Assembly: GCA_016125505.1 (NCBI GenBank) | Contig: WGLP01000002.1 | Coordinates: 372,001 to 436,000, forward strand | Length of the DNA: 64,000 nt | Direction: 5' to 3' | Source: Gammaproteobacteria bacterium | GTDB lineage: Bacteria > Pseudomonadota > Gammaproteobacteria > UBA6429 > Thiohalophilaceae | Shown: positions 48,909 to 59,799 of the stretch, in pieces | Layout: every line of letters starts with the position of its first letter | How positions within the stretch are numbered: position 1 is the first letter of the stretch | Program-made: the position numbers and the translations under genes | The notes under the pieces: model-generated | What the model saw: the letters and a program-made list of their open reading frames with translations, nothing else | Databases searched by the model: none | What the model was told of the DNA's origin: nothing

Positions 48909-49115
48909 TTAGCCGGCGGCCTTTACCTGGGTCGCCTGGGGGCCTTTAGGGCCGTTTTCGATTTCAAATTCAACGGCTTGACCTTCTTTCAGGGTACGAA
49001 AACCGCCGCCCTGAATCGCACTAAAATGCACAAACACATCCTTGCCGCCGTCGGAAGGCGTGATAAATCCAAAACCTTTGGATTCGTTAAACCACTTTAC
49101 AGTACCCGTACTCAT
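48909..49115 (-). CDS. Cold-shock protein, CspA family
   Basis: A 68-residue OB-fold protein with RNP1 KGFGFI and RNP2 VFVHFSAI, binding single-stranded RNA and DNA. The sequence is a standard CspA type ([15 protein letters not shown] start, GPQATQV near the end). The roughly 200-bp upstream region may form a long leader as in cold-induced csp genes. It is a single gene. Confidence 0.96.
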   Translation of the reverse strand: MSTGTVKWFNESKGFGFITPSDGGKDVFVHFSAIQGGGFRTLKEGQAVEFEIENGPKGPQATQVKAAG

Positions 49116-49332
49116 GTCAGACCTCTTGTCACGAAATGATCATATTTACCTACGCAGCTGGCCGTCATGCGTCATTCGTCAACAGCGGATTCTGCGATAC
49201 ACATGAGTCTAACCGAAATTTTATGGCAGCGCATATTGATACGGGTTCCAAAATTGCCGCGCAGGGTAAAGTCACTACAGACAAGCGGGGAAATAGCGTC
49301 CTAGTCTGAAACATACCGAACGTCGGCCGTGG

Positions 49333-50538
49333 TCAGCAGACGTGACGGGGGTGCCTGCGCTGGCCCTGGTAGTACAGCAAGGCAATCAGCGTCAGCAGGG
49401 AAAAACCCACACCCGCGAGAAAGGTCGTTTGTGGCCCGTGCAGATCCCATAGCCAGCCGGCAAAGACGCTGGCGAAGAGTACCGCCAGGCCGGTGGCCAG
49501 CCCGTAGATACCAAAGGCGGTACCGCGTAACTCCGCCGTCGCGGTATCCGCAATCAGCGCGGAAAACAGACCTTGTGTGAAACCCATGTGGACACCCCAC
49601 AGGCTGGCGCCGACAACCACCCAGGCAACCTGGTTGGCGAAGGCGAGAACAAGATCGGCAACAATCAGGAAGACCAGTCCGACAATTAACATGCGGATGC
49701 GCCCGACGCGATCGGACAAGTGGCCTGCGGGGTAGGCCGTCAGGGCAAAGAACAGGCTCATGATTAACAGTATGCCCGGGACCCAGTGCGGTGCGAGGCC
49801 AAGTTTTTCCGCGCGCAATAATAAAAATGCCTCGCTGAACCGCGCCAGCGTGAACACGATGCCGATGACCAGCACCACCCAATAGGCACGGGACAACAAG
49901 CGAAAATTACCGAATAACACCCTGCTCTGGTTTGGCTTGACGCGAGTTTGTGTGCCGGGTTCACGCACCAGCAAAATCAGAATTGTCACCGAAATAAAGC
50001 CAGGGATTAATGCCAGCCAGAACACCGTGCGGTAAGCATTATTCAGGGCAAACATCAGGATGATACCCAGTAAAGGACCGAGAAACGCACCCAGTGAATC
50101 GAGGGTCTGGCGCAGACCATAGGCGGCGCCATGAATGGCTGCCGGCGTCAGATCCGCCACGAGGGCATCCCGTGGCGCACCGCGCAGACCTTTGCCGATG
50201 CGATCGGAGACGCGGGCGGTAATGACCAGGCCGGTACCCTGCGCTAGGGCGAACAGGGGTTTGGATAAGGTACCGAGCAGGTAACCGGCAACGATCAACG
50301 GCTTGCGCCGCGGCATGCGGTCACTCAGTGCGCCGGACAACACCCGCACGATCAAGGCGACGGCTTCACCGAGTCCTTCCACCAACCCCACTGTCGCTAC
50401 GTTTGCACCGATGACTGTGACCAGGAACACGGGCAACAGACCGTGGATGATCTCCGATGAGACATCCATGAACAGGCTGACCAGTCCCAGCGCCCAGACA
50501 CCGCGGGGAATCGTCGGTTTGTTTGTCGGTATGTGCAT
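49333..50538 (-). CDS. MFS transporter of unknown substrate
   Basis: A 401-residue, 12-helix major facilitator. The loop 2-3 motif GALSDRMPRRKP is near residue 70 and repeats as GHLSDRVGRIRM in the second half. RIGKGLRGAPRDALVADL near residue 115 is a recognisable signature of a bacterial MFS subgroup without assigned substrate. It is monocistronic and reads toward the cold-shock gene on the same strand. Confidence 0.85.
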   Translation of the reverse strand: MHIPTNKPTIPRGVWALGLVSLFMDVSSEIIHGLLPVFLVTVIGANVATVGLVEGLGEAVALIVRVLSGALSDRMPRRKPLIVAGYLLGTLSKPLFALAQGTGLVITARVSDRIGKGLRGAPRDALVADLTPAAIHGAAYGLRQTLDSLGAFLGPLLGIILMFALNNAYRTVFWLALIPGFISVTILILLVREPGTQTRVKPNQSRVLFGNFRLLSRAYWVVLVIGIVFTLARFSEAFLLLRAEKLGLAPHWVPGILLIMSLFFALTAYPAGHLSDRVGRIRMLIVGLVFLIVADLVLAFANQVAWVVVGASLWGVHMGFTQGLFSALIADTATAELRGTAFGIYGLATGLAVLFASVFAGWLWDLHGPQTTFLAGVGFSLLTLIALLYYQGQRRHPRHVC

Positions 50539-50690
50539 AAGCGCGACTGTTATAGCCTATCTGCCAGGCAAAGCATACCGGCTTTGCTGGGAAGCCGGAG
50601 ACTGGTCAGTATGCCTTGGGGGTGCGTGGTGTAAGACTGTCACGGCAGCATTTGCTGCCGTGATAGTTAAGGGCGGGAAAACGAATCAGG

Positions 50691-52355
50691 CTAGACTTTG
50701 AATTGCGACAGCTCGCCACGTAATAAATCGGCCAGTGCCGCCAGTTCATCAGCTGCCGCCGCGGTATGTGAACTGCCTTCGGCGGCCTTGTTAGCCAGTG
50801 ACTGAATACTGACAGTATTGCGGTTGATGTCTTCCGTTACCGCACTTTGCTCTTCCGCGGCGCTGGCGATCTGGGTATTCATGTCGCTGATCGTGCTGAC
50901 GGCGCGGGTGATCTCCTCCAGTGCCTGACCGGCGGAGGCGGCCTGGCTGACACTGCGATCGGCCCGTTCACGTCCTTCTTCCATGACCTGCACGGCATCG
51001 TTGGCCCGACCTTGCAAGGCCTGGATGATCTTTTCGATCTCCTGTGTCGATTGCTGACTGCGTGAGGCCAGTTGCCGAACTTCGTCGGCGACCACCGCAA
51101 AGCCGCGGCCCTGTTCGCCGGCGCGCGCCGCCTCGATCGCGGCATTCAGTGCCAGCAGATTGGTTTGTTCGGCGACGGCCTTGATCACACCAAGTACGGC
51201 GCCGATATTGGTGCTTTCATCCTTCAATTTATTGATGACATCTGCGGATTGCTGGACCGCCTCGGCAAGTTCGTTGATGGTTTCGATGGTTTCGTGAACC
51301 ACCTTTTTACCCTGGTTGGCCTGGTTGTCTGCATCCCTTGCCGCGCTCGCCGCGGAATTGGCATTACGCGCCACTTCCTGCACCGTGGCGGTCATTTCGG
51401 TAATGGCGGTGGCGACCTGATCGAGTTCGGACATTTGTTGCGCCACGGCCTGACTGCTCTCGGCGGCAGCCACAGTGAGCTGTTGAGTTGAACCGGCCAG
51501 TTGCCGGGTGGAGGCGACGCTGCTGCCAATCAGTTTGTGGATCTTGCTGACGAACCGGTTGAAGGCATCCGCCACCCGGCCCATTTCATCGTGTGAGTTA
51601 ACTTCGAGACGGACGGTGAGATCGCCTTCACCTTCGGCGACATCTTCCAGATGGGCCAGCAGACGTTTCATCGGCGTGATGATCACGCCAGGCAGGAAAA
51701 ATGCCACAAACGCGCCTAGTAGCAATGCAACGATCACAATGACACCGATATGCGTGATCGAGGTGTCGACGGTGGTCTTGCTACTGGTTGCCTGATTATT
51801 CACGATCTTGAGCACGATCTCGGTCATCTCGTCGATCGTGCCGCGCATGGCCTTGAAGGCCTGGGCAGCATTGCCAAAGCTCTCCTCGATAGCCGTGGAA
51901 CGCCCGGCGCGAGTGTTACTCGCGCGTTGGGCATAAACATCATGGGTCAGTTTTTCCCAGACATCGCGTTGGGCCTCATACTGTTTGATTTTTTCACCAA
52001 GGCCATCAATACCGAGGATATCGGCTTCCTTGGCAATCCGGGCAAATTTACCGATGCGCTCACGGGCCTGGCCAATATTTTCTTCGTGCTGTTTGGCCAG
52101 CGCCTTGAAGTTCTCGCTTTCCACATCCACGAAGATCATACTGCGTTCCGCTACCAGCACCTGATACAGGTCACGATCGGCCTGTAACAGGTTATTGACG
52201 GCGGCAAGGTCGGTCTCGGCCAGGTGATGGGTGTTTCTGCCGAGCTGCTTGATCAATAACATCGAGTCCGCTGCCATATAGACAAAGAGTGCAAGCAGCA
52301 ATGCCAGGGGCAACATCAGTTTGAAACGAAATGGTAAATTATGAAACCAGCGCAT
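50691..52355 (-). CDS. Methyl-accepting chemotaxis protein
   Basis: A 554-residue transmembrane chemoreceptor. TM1 is at 11-31, a four-helix periplasmic domain at 32-190, TM2 at about 191-215, then HAMP and a long signalling coiled coil with the highly conserved tip [35 protein letters not shown] near residue 400. It has no C-terminal CheR-binding pentapeptide. GGAGG precedes the start. The upstream gene encodes a separate Cache-domain periplasmic protein 25 bp away, probably a sensory partner. Confidence 0.93.
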   Translation of the reverse strand: MRWFHNLPFRFKLMLPLALLLALFVYMAADSMLLIKQLGRNTHHLAETDLAAVNNLLQADRDLYQVLVAERSMIFVDVESENFKALAKQHEENIGQARERIGKFARIAKEADILGIDGLGEKIKQYEAQRDVWEKLTHDVYAQRASNTRAGRSTAIEESFGNAAQAFKAMRGTIDEMTEIVLKIVNNQATSSKTTVDTSITHIGVIVIVALLLGAFVAFFLPGVIITPMKRLLAHLEDVAEGEGDLTVRLEVNSHDEMGRVADAFNRFVSKIHKLIGSSVASTRQLAGSTQQLTVAAAESSQAVAQQMSELDQVATAITEMTATVQEVARNANSAASAARDADNQANQGKKVVHETIETINELAEAVQQSADVINKLKDESTNIGAVLGVIKAVAEQTNLLALNAAIEAARAGEQGRGFAVVADEVRQLASRSQQSTQEIEKIIQALQGRANDAVQVMEEGRERADRSVSQAASAGQALEEITRAVSTISDMNTQIASAAEEQSAVTEDINRNTVSIQSLANKAAEGSSHTAAAADELAALADLLRGELSQFKV

Positions 52356-52380
52356 GATTTATTCCTCCTGCCAGCAGGGA

Positions 52381-52959
52381 TTATTTCCCTGTCTTCTCTA
52401 GCTCATCGACGTTGATACCGATGGTGATGGCGCCAATGGCCTTGCCGCCATCCATGACGGGTACGGAGACCTGTACCAGATAGGCCTGGCTGCTTTTATC
52501 AAACTTGACCTTGCCGATATGCACGGCACCCTGGCCGCCCTTGTAGGATTCGGTAAATTTGTCTTCGTCACCCTGCCAGTAATCCGAGGTCTTGTTGGTC
52601 ATGGCCACATTGGCGCCCTGATTGTCCATCAGAAAGAGCTCATCGAAATAGGGTTTTGAGGCTTCGAGTTTCTTCAATTCCTTGGCGGCCGGGTTTTCCA
52701 TCATGGCCTTCATGAATGGCGTTACCCCAGTGGCGGCCATCCATTCCTGGTCGGCTTTTTTGATAGTGTCCAGGGTTATGCCCTTGGCATTCTGTTCTTT
52801 GACCGCGGCAACCAGCACGGCATTGTGTCCCCATTCCTGGAGTGAGGGGGCAAGATCGATGACGGACTTCGGTGCTGCCTCCTCGGCAGAGGTGATATTC
52901 GAAATAAGGAGTGTCAACAGACCGGCACAAAGCACGGCGATGGTTTTTTTCCCTGACAT
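52381..52959 (-). CDS. Periplasmic single-Cache domain protein
   Basis: A 192-residue exported protein: signal peptide to about residue 25, then a helix and a PDC/Cache-like fold (FDELFLMDNQGANVAMTNKTSDYWQGDEDKF and later VSVPVMDGGKAIGAITIGINVDEL). Such domains are usually built into receptors or kinases; here it is free. It is 25 bp upstream of an MCP gene and likely co-transcribed. It could bind a small ligand and present it to that receptor. Confidence 0.75.
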   Translation of the reverse strand: MSGKKTIAVLCAGLLTLLISNITSAEEAAPKSVIDLAPSLQEWGHNAVLVAAVKEQNAKGITLDTIKKADQEWMAATGVTPFMKAMMENPAAKELKKLEASKPYFDELFLMDNQGANVAMTNKTSDYWQGDEDKFTESYKGGQGAVHIGKVKFDKSSQAYLVQVSVPVMDGGKAIGAITIGINVDELEKTGK

Positions 52960-53169
52960 GGCAAATGTTTCCTCTTGGTCAATAAGGATATAGTGATTTC
53001 AATAAGGTTAAGCCCCAAAAGAACGACTGGCATTCAAACCCGTTTCCTGCCGGAGACGACGGGCGGCCCGGCAATACAGACAGAGTCTGGATATTGGTAT
53101 CGACTCAATACTGGTCCGGCTTTAATCATTCGGGTATGCCCGCGGGTAATGCCGGGGCAGGGACCCATA

Positions 53170-55350
53170 CTATTCAGGGCGGTTCGCGTCAGAGTGTGTG
53201 CGAATAAAATAGCACTGGTGGATTTTCGGATTGCGTTCGAAATCTTTCGGGATCGTCTGGCGCGTCACATCCTCGATCTTGAGATCGGTCAGTGCTGCGG
53301 TATCCAGTTTGAAGCTGCGCAGGTTATTGGAAAAGATCAGCAGGCCATCAGGGCGCAGGCGTTGCACGGCCTGATGTATGAGGTCAACGTGATCCCGCTG
53401 CACATCGAAGGTTTGTTCCATGCGTTTCGAGGTGGAAAAACTGGGCGGGTCGAGAAAGATCACATCGTAGCGCTGCTGGCGCGGCGCATGCGTCAGCCAC
53501 TGCAGGCAGTCTTCCTGGATGAACTGGTGGTGTTTCCCGGCAAAGCCGTTGAGGCGCATATTGCGCTGCGCCCATTCCAGATAGGTGTTGGACATGTCCA
53601 CCGTGGTGGTGGAACGGGCGCCGCCCCTGGCGGCATAGACACTGGCGGTACCGGTGTAGGCGAACAGGTTGAGAAAATCCTTGCCGGCAACCTGTGCTGC
53701 AATGAGTTTGCGAATGGGACGATGATCCAGGAACAGGCCGGTGTCGAGGTAATCCTGGAAATTCACCAGGAAGCGGCAACCGTATTCTTCGATCTCGTGA
53801 AAGTGTTTACTCTCGCCGAGTTTTTCGTATTGCGCTTTGCCTTTTTGTTGTTTGCGCACCTTGAAGAACAGACGTGACTCATCGACTTCCAGGACCTCCG
53901 CGATCACGCCCATCGCCTCTTTCAAACGAAACCGCGCCTTCTCGGCATCGATACTCTTCGGCGCCTGGTACTCCTGCACATGCACCCAGCGTTGTATGCC
54001 TTCGTACACATCGACCACCACGGCATACTCCGGCATGTCGGCATCATACAGGCGATAGGCATGCACGTTTTCCTGTTTGAGCCAGCGTTGCAGATTCTTC
54101 TGATTTTTACGCAGGCGGTTGGCGAGCATGGCGGCGCCTTCGCTGCGTTTTTCCGCGGGCAGGCCGCGCGGTGCCTGCGCGGTGACAAAACTGGCTTCGG
54201 GTGTGACATGGTAATGCACCAGCTTGCAGGCGATGGGACCATTATATAAGGCATGTTGACGATTGCTGCGCAGACCGAGATGCCGCACCAGCTCCGGGTT
54301 GCCGGTGAACACAGCAAGCTGCCATTGCTGGAAGCGTGCCTTCAACACGTCTCCCAACTGTGAATACAAGGCAGGGAGATCGCTGTCCGCGCCGAGGCGT
54401 TCACCATAGGGGGGATTCACCACGATCAGTCCGCGCTCGTCGGCATTCAATGGCGCGCAGGCCTGCAGTGCCTGTTTAACGATCTGAATCCGGTCGTCGA
54501 GACCGGCGATCCGCACATTCTGTTGTGCGATCCGCACTGCGGCCGCGTCCTGATCGTAGCCGCGAATCGGGGGGATATGCTGGCGGCCGGCCTCGGCACG
54601 CGCCTTCGCGTTGCGCAGCTCTTCTGCCCAGGCGGTGCTGTCGTGTTGTAACCACTGCAGAAAACCGAATTGCTGTTGCAACAAACCCGGTGCGATGTCG
54701 CCGGCGATCAAGGCCGCTTCGATCGGCAAGGTACCGGATCCGCACATGGGATCGATAAAGCTCCCGCCTGTCTTGGCAATCGCCGGCCAGTTGGCGCGTA
54801 ACAGGATTGCGGCGGCCAGATTTTCTTTCATGGGGGCGGCACCGGCACGGGCGCGATAGCCGCGGCGGTGCAGGGAACCGCCGGACAGATCCAGATATAA
54901 GGTTGCCTGGTTACGGAATAAATAAATGTTGATGCGGATATCCGGTTGCTCGGTATCAACAGACGGCCGTTCCCCGGTGTGCGTGCGAAATTGATCGACG
55001 ATGGCATCTTTTGCCTTGAGTGCGGCGAACTGGCTATGCGTCAGATTGGAACTGGACAGATTGAGATCGACGGCAAAGGTATTGGCCGTCGTAAAGTGTG
55101 CTGGCCAGTGGATGCTCTGCACACCCGCATACAGTGTCTCCGCCGCATCGGCGACGAAGGTCGCCAGTTGCAGCAAGACCCGGTTGGCGACGCGCGACCA
55201 TAAACAGACGCGGTAGGCCTCGGCCAGGCTGGCCTGGAATGTCACGCCCCCACGGGTATCGCGCGCATTACTGATACCGAGTTGACGTATTTCCTCGGCG
55301 AGTAAGGCCTCCAGGTTTTTCGGTGCAGTGGCAAAGCAGGTGTGCGACAT
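53170..55350 (-). CDS. rlmKL: 23S rRNA m2G2445 / m7G2069 methyltransferase RlmKL
   Basis: A 726-residue fused methyltransferase. An N-terminal THUMP domain (about 45-160) is followed by the RlmL part with SAM loop DPMCGSGTL (200-208) and NPPY (312-315). The RlmK part has LNLFAYTGTASVYAA near 565 and DPPSFSTSKRM near 640. It modifies G2445 and G2069 of 23S rRNA near the peptidyl transferase centre. The fused form is characteristic of gammaproteobacteria, which supports the host assignment. It is unrelated to the ATPase operon just upstream on the same strand. Confidence 0.95.
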   Translation of the reverse strand: MSHTCFATAPKNLEALLAEEIRQLGISNARDTRGGVTFQASLAEAYRVCLWSRVANRVLLQLATFVADAAETLYAGVQSIHWPAHFTTANTFAVDLNLSSSNLTHSQFAALKAKDAIVDQFRTHTGERPSVDTEQPDIRINIYLFRNQATLYLDLSGGSLHRRGYRARAGAAPMKENLAAAILLRANWPAIAKTGGSFIDPMCGSGTLPIEAALIAGDIAPGLLQQQFGFLQWLQHDSTAWAEELRNAKARAEAGRQHIPPIRGYDQDAAAVRIAQQNVRIAGLDDRIQIVKQALQACAPLNADERGLIVVNPPYGERLGADSDLPALYSQLGDVLKARFQQWQLAVFTGNPELVRHLGLRSNRQHALYNGPIACKLVHYHVTPEASFVTAQAPRGLPAEKRSEGAAMLANRLRKNQKNLQRWLKQENVHAYRLYDADMPEYAVVVDVYEGIQRWVHVQEYQAPKSIDAEKARFRLKEAMGVIAEVLEVDESRLFFKVRKQQKGKAQYEKLGESKHFHEIEEYGCRFLVNFQDYLDTGLFLDHRPIRKLIAAQVAGKDFLNLFAYTGTASVYAARGGARSTTTVDMSNTYLEWAQRNMRLNGFAGKHHQFIQEDCLQWLTHAPRQQRYDVIFLDPPSFSTSKRMEQTFDVQRDHVDLIHQAVQRLRPDGLLIFSNNLRSFKLDTAALTDLKIEDVTRQTIPKDFERNPKIHQCYFIRTHSDANRPE

Positions 55351-55417
55351 GGACTTGACGGGATGACAAAGGAAGTGATCCTACGCATTTGTCCTGGCGA
55401 TAGGAAGACTTGCAGGG

Positions 55418-56296
55418 TTAACTTCCGTCGAATTCCTCGGAACTGTCATCGCCGTCCCCGGTTTCACCCTGATCGGTATTGAGCAGGATGACTTCGATCT
55501 CTTCGATGATCTCTTCCTGGCGCAGGCCGCGGCGCAGGCGGCCCAATTCCACGCTGCGTTCATCCAGGTGCCGGATGGCGCCTTGTAAATGGGCGACACG
55601 GTATTCGTTTTCCGCCAGCAAGGATGCATTCAAACCACTGTAGAGATGGGCAAACAGATATTGCTGGATCAGGTCACTGAGAAATTGTGGTGGGTGTAGA
55701 TATAGCCGGGGTGGATATGGCGTGGACCGGTATTGTGTTTGGGTGTTTTGAAATGGCGGCAATATGGGTTGAGTGACAATGCTGCGGCTGAGCTGATCGT
55801 GGCGAACGACGGTGCAGGCGAGGGTTCCGTAACGGCCTTGCAGTATCTCGACCCGGTTTACCAGTTGATTGAGAACGTGGCTGATCTCTTCCTGGGCACT
55901 GGCGCCATCGAGCAGGATGATTTGTGGCGATGTTGCGGTAAAGGTGGTGGCAAATTTACGGCCGACAGCAATGGCTATCGCATTCGTATCCGAGGATTTT
56001 TGTAACAACTTGCGATAATACGTCTGCAATTGATGGTTGAAGCTACCTGAGAAACCGCGTTCGGCACCGATGAGAATATAAAGGTGATTTCGTGGATCGA
56101 CCGGAAACTCGAATGGGAAGTGTGCGGTGAAGTTGGCGGCGATGCGATCAATGTCGCTGACGATGACGCGCTGGCTTGCGAGGACCTTTTCGAGCTTACG
56201 ACTCTCGATAATGGCGAGATTCTTCATGGCATTCATGATCTCACGGATATCCGCCAGGGTATCCATGTGACGAACAACCTCACGCAGGCGTGTCAT
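55418..56296 (-). CDS. atpG: N-type ATPase gamma-like subunit
   Basis: A 292-residue central-stalk subunit. The N-terminal helix ([34 protein letters not shown]) and the later helix ([38 protein letters not shown]) form the gamma coiled coil. The ATG at 56296 overlaps the alpha stop (ATGA), so a 32-residue upstream extension is rejected. The C-terminal [18 protein letters not shown] tail is acidic. Last gene of the N-ATPase operon. Confidence 0.88.
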   Translation of the reverse strand: MTRLREVVRHMDTLADIREIMNAMKNLAIIESRKLEKVLASQRVIVSDIDRIAANFTAHFPFEFPVDPRNHLYILIGAERGFSGSFNHQLQTYYRKLLQKSSDTNAIAIAVGRKFATTFTATSPQIILLDGASAQEEISHVLNQLVNRVEILQGRYGTLACTVVRHDQLSRSIVTQPILPPFQNTQTQYRSTPYPPRLYLHPPQFLSDLIQQYLFAHLYSGLNASLLAENEYRVAHLQGAIRHLDERSVELGRLRRGLRQEEIIEEIEVILLNTDQGETGDGDDSSEEFDGS

Positions 56297-57765
56297 GTGG
56301 CGGATTCCGAGGTGTGCTTGTGCCAGAGCGTCACCGCCGCGACCCAGTCTGGTCTCGGTGAATCCAGTGTCAGTGTCGTTGTGCTTAACCACTGCGACAG
56401 AGACTGTAAATATTTTTGTATCTGAGCCGGATCGATGCCATCGAACACATGTTCATTGAAGGCGATCATCCAGGCCAGTTGATAAATGATCGGTAACGGG
56501 CTGAGTCGCTCCTGTTTGAGGATCTCGCGCAGAACCCGGCCGCGGGCAATGGCGGTTTCCATCGAGGCCTCGATGCGGGCACCGAAGCGGGTAAAGACCT
56601 CCAGTTCCAGGAATTGCAGGTAATCGAGTTTCATACGCCCGGCCTCGGCCTTGATGCGCGGGTGTTGCGCGGCACCGCCGATACGCGAAACGGAGCGTCC
56701 GATATCAATCGCGGGACGAAAGCCGCTGCTGAATAATTCCTGATCCAGATAGACCTGCCCGTCGGTGATAGAGATCAGATTGGTCGGGATGTACGCCGCG
56801 ATTTCGCCTTGTTTGGTCTCAACAATGGGCAACGCTGTCATGCTGCCACCACCCTGTGCCGGGTTCAAACAGGTAGAGCGTTCGAGCAGACGCGCGTGGA
56901 TGGAAAAGATATCGCCGGGATAGGCCTCACGTCCCGGTGGTCGTCGCAATAATAAAGACAGTTCGCGATAGGTGTTGGCATGTGTCGACAGATCATCGTA
57001 CACGATCAGACTGTGATGGCCGCGTGTCATCCAGTATTCGGCAATCGCACAACCGGCAAACGGTGCCAGATGTACGAGGCCCGGCAGGGCACTGGCTTCG
57101 GCCACGATGACCGTCGTGTAGTCCAGTGCGCCATATTGCCTGAGCAGGTCGATCGTATTTACCACCGTGGAACGCTTTTGTCCGATAAGGACATAAATGC
57201 ATTTCACGTTTTGATCGCGCTGGTTGATGATACTGTCCAGGGCCAGGGAACTGCGACCGAGGCCTTCATCACCAATAATCAACTGGCGTTGACCGCGACC
57301 GATGGGAATCAAGGTATCGATGATCTTGCTGCCGGTATATAACGGTTCATGCACATAATCACGGGCAATGATCGGCGGTGACGGCGTATACAAATTCTGC
57401 ATATGGGAGCCTTCGGGCAAGGCATGACCGTCAAGGGGATTGCCGAGGGGATCGATGACGCGCCCTAATAACTCGGGTCCGGCCGGAATGTGTAACGGCG
57501 TGTGCGTAAGGTAGGCGGCGGCGCCTGCGGTCAGCAGATCACTTTCCTCGAGTAAGACAGCACCAATGCGCTCGGCGCTCAGATCGAACACCAGTGCGCG
57601 GCTGCCATCCGCCAATAACAGGACATCATCCATCGCCGCGGATGGCAGGCCGCTGATCCAGGCAATGCCATCACCCACGGACAACACGCTGCCGACTTCG
57701 CGGATGCGCAATCCCGGCTGGTAACGATCCAGCCAGTGTTGCTGGCGGTCGAATAGATTATTCAT
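56293..57765 (-). CDS. atpA: N-type ATPase alpha subunit
   Basis: A 490-residue F1 alpha-like subunit. The P-loop reads GDEGLGRSS (165-173), with Arg 171 where the usual GDRQTGKT has Lys. ATP binding at this non-catalytic site may thus be altered. Other alpha motifs are kept ([29 protein letters not shown]). The start at 57765 overlaps the b-subunit stop by eight bases. It is slightly shorter than housekeeping AtpA (about 513). Confidence 0.9.
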   Translation of the reverse strand: MNNLFDRQQHWLDRYQPGLRIREVGSVLSVGDGIAWISGLPSAAMDDVLLLADGSRALVFDLSAERIGAVLLEESDLLTAGAAAYLTHTPLHIPAGPELLGRVIDPLGNPLDGHALPEGSHMQNLYTPSPPIIARDYVHEPLYTGSKIIDTLIPIGRGQRQLIIGDEGLGRSSLALDSIINQRDQNVKCIYVLIGQKRSTVVNTIDLLRQYGALDYTTVIVAEASALPGLVHLAPFAGCAIAEYWMTRGHHSLIVYDDLSTHANTYRELSLLLRRPPGREAYPGDIFSIHARLLERSTCLNPAQGGGSMTALPIVETKQGEIAAYIPTNLISITDGQVYLDQELFSSGFRPAIDIGRSVSRIGGAAQHPRIKAEAGRMKLDYLQFLELEVFTRFGARIEASMETAIARGRVLREILKQERLSPLPIIYQLAWMIAFNEHVFDGIDPAQIQKYLQSLSQWLSTTTLTLDSPRPDWVAAVTLWHKHTSESAT

Positions 57766-58525
57766 GCGCAGGCGGGGCAGGGGGGTTGTGTTCGAATTCG
57801 GCGAAGGCCTGCAGTTCGTCCTGCAGGTTGGCCTGTAGCAACCAGTGGCCCAGCTGGATACGCGCACCGGCCAGCAGAGTCTCGTCCTGCCCGAACTGAC
57901 AGTCCACATCGCGGCCGCTGATCGTCTGCATGGCCTGTTGCAGTTGAGCGCGTTTTTCCGTCGAGAGGGGAAAGGCCGTGTCTATCCGTGCCGTCAATGC
58001 GTGATCATTGAGTGCCTGCCCGAAGCGTTTGCGTTGTGTCTCGGTCAGGTCTGCAAGTTGTTCGAGCAGGCGCTTGAGCAGGCGTGATTCGAGTTCGCTG
58101 CCGGACAGGTCTTTTAACAGTTTGCTGGTAAAGCGCATGCTGTTTTGCAGGGCCTGTTCTTCGTAACGCCGTTGCTGTTCCTGCGCCTGCTGCGAGGCAA
58201 TAACCTCGGCCTTTTCCTTCTCCTGTTGCAGGTTCGCCTGCAGTTGTGCCTGCAGATGCTGGCGTTCCTGTTCGATCTCGGTGTGCAACTGTTCACGCGC
58301 TGCCTGCTTTTCCCGCTCCCAGTCTTCCAGGCGGTGTTCGTATTGCGCCTTGAGCGCCTGGGCCGCCTGATCTTTGTGCGCGGCGTCCTGCATATCCTGT
58401 TCGATCCCGGCGCGGCGTTTGGCGATGGCCTCCATCACCGGTTTGTATAAAAACCGTTTCAGGATCCAGACCAGGACCAGGAAATTTATTATCTCCAGAA
58501 CAAAAGTGGACCAGTTCAGTTCCAC
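57758..58525 (-). CDS. atpF: N-type ATPase b subunit with delta-like C-terminus
   Basis: A 255-residue peripheral-stalk protein. One N-terminal helix ([27 protein letters not shown]) is followed by a long charged coiled coil to about 150. The C-terminal 100 residues resemble the delta/OSCP region, as expected for N-ATPases, which have no separate delta gene. It starts at GTG 58525 with GAGGTAATA upstream. Confidence 0.88.
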   Translation of the reverse strand: MELNWSTFVLEIINFLVLVWILKRFLYKPVMEAIAKRRAGIEQDMQDAAHKDQAAQALKAQYEHRLEDWEREKQAAREQLHTEIEQERQHLQAQLQANLQQEKEKAEVIASQQAQEQQRRYEEQALQNSMRFTSKLLKDLSGSELESRLLKRLLEQLADLTETQRKRFGQALNDHALTARIDTAFPLSTEKRAQLQQAMQTISGRDVDCQFGQDETLLAGARIQLGHWLLQANLQDELQAFAEFEHNPPAPPAHE

Positions 58526-58557
58526 GGGATATTACCTCTCTGTCGATCGCGACATGG

Positions 58558-58824
58558 TTATTTGAGGATGTAAGTGAGCAACGGGTTGTTAAACAGGACG
58601 ATCAGTACAATGACCAGCACATAGATGGCCAGGGATTCGATCATGGCCAGGCCGATAAACAGGGTGCGCATGATCGAGCGCTCGCTCTCCGGCTGGCGCG
58701 CGAGGGCATCGAGTGCGCTACTGATGGCGCGCCCCATCGCGAGCGCCGGTAACAGCACGCCGATGGCGATGGCGAACACCGCCGCGACGGTAGAGGCAAT
58801 GACGAACCAGTTCATATCATTCAT
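58558..58824 (-). CDS. atpE: N-type ATPase c subunit (rotor ring)
   Basis: An 88-residue two-helix proteolipid. The second helix holds the ion-carrying E63 with S64 and Y68 (MIESLAIY), like Na+-binding rings. In the first helix, the position of the Na+ ligand (Gln in Ilyobacter; carboxylate in several N-ATPases as I recall) is Met 30 in PALAMGRA. Proton rather than sodium transport is therefore plausible. The loop is ARQPES. It overlaps the a-subunit stop by four bases. Confidence 0.92.
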   Translation of the reverse strand: MNDMNWFVIASTVAAVFAIAIGVLLPALAMGRAISSALDALARQPESERSIMRTLFIGLAMIESLAIYVLVIVLIVLFNNPLLTYILK

Positions 58825-59519
58825 GTGGACTCCTTTTCTGACTCGGAATTTTTTGGGTGGTGTGACTGAATGCCGCCGGCAACGTAAATCAGCGCCAGCA
58901 TGCCGAAGATATACGACTGCACCAGCGCTTCGATGATGTGCAGCATGAGGATCGGGATGGGCACCAGAAAACCGGCGACCATCAGCACCAGCAGGGCGGC
59001 CATTTCCAGGCTCATCATGTTGCCGAACAGGCGGACGGCCAGGGCAACGGTGCGCGTGATCTCGCTGATGATATGAAACGGCAGCATGATCGGACTCGGG
59101 CTCAGGTAATGTCGCACATAATTTTTTAAGCCGGCACTGCGAATGCCGAACCAGTGCACCGAGAGAAATACCAGGATCGCGAGGGCACTGGTTGTGGACA
59201 AATCGCGCGTGGGCGAATGCAGGCCGGGGATTAAACCCATCAGGTTGGCGATCACCAGAAAGATCCAGAGTCCGCCAATGAAGGGCAACATCCGGCGTTC
59301 ATAACCGGGCGCCACGGCGCGGATTGCCGCTTCCTGGGCGGACACGATGCCTTCCACCACGGTTTGCAGGTTGCCAGGTTCAAGCGTCAGGCGCCGCGTA
59401 ACGATCTTGACCAGGATGGCGACGCCAATGATGATGCCCCAGGTGATCACGACCGGCTCGGTGATCGTCAGCGGTCCCAGCTGGGCGAGGACCTGGCTTT
59501 CAATGCCCCTTGTTGCCAC
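58821..59519 (-). CDS. atpB: N-type ATPase a subunit
   Basis: A 232-residue stator channel with about five helices and the essential Arg R163 (LAVRLFGNMMS). It starts at GTG 59519, with AGGAG upstream, inside the end of the AtpQ-like gene (20-base overlap). The stop overlaps atpE by four bases. Confidence 0.92.
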   Translation of the reverse strand: MATRGIESQVLAQLGPLTITEPVVITWGIIIGVAILVKIVTRRLTLEPGNLQTVVEGIVSAQEAAIRAVAPGYERRMLPFIGGLWIFLVIANLMGLIPGLHSPTRDLSTTSALAILVFLSVHWFGIRSAGLKNYVRHYLSPSPIMLPFHIISEITRTVALAVRLFGNMMSLEMAALLVLMVAGFLVPIPILMLHIIEALVQSYIFGMLALIYVAGGIQSHHPKNSESEKEST

Positions 59520-59799
59520 GATCGCTCCTTATAAATAGATAAACGTTGATCGCGCCGACAAGAATACCCAGTAGCAGGCAGGGCAGGATCCAGCGCGCGG
59601 AGTAGTGACCGCCACGCATATCCAGCCAGTGGCCGAGGTATGCCCCCGCCACCATCGGTACCACAAATAACAGACCGACGGTGCCAAGATAAATCGTTGC
59701 GGATAACAGGTTGTCGCGTTCACGTTGGGCCTTTTTGATCCGGCGGGCCTGGCGCTGGATGCTCTTCTTTAATTCCTGTTGCGGATCTGTCTCAGACAT
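59500..59799 (-). CDS. atpQ: N-ATPase AtpQ/AtpI-like small membrane protein
   Basis: A 99-residue protein with a basic helical N-terminus (KKSIQRQARRIKKAQRERDN) and two hydrophobic helices (47-65 and 72-92), like AtpI/AtpZ-type proteins and the AtpQ of N-ATPase operons. It is placed between epsilon and a, where both AtpQ and AtpR normally lie; AtpR is missing. It overlaps the epsilon stop by eight bases. Confidence 0.75.
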   Translation of the reverse strand: MSETDPQQELKKSIQRQARRIKKAQRERDNLLSATIYLGTVGLLFVVPMVAGAYLGHWLDMRGGHYSARWILPCLLLGILVGAINVYLFIRSDRGNKGH

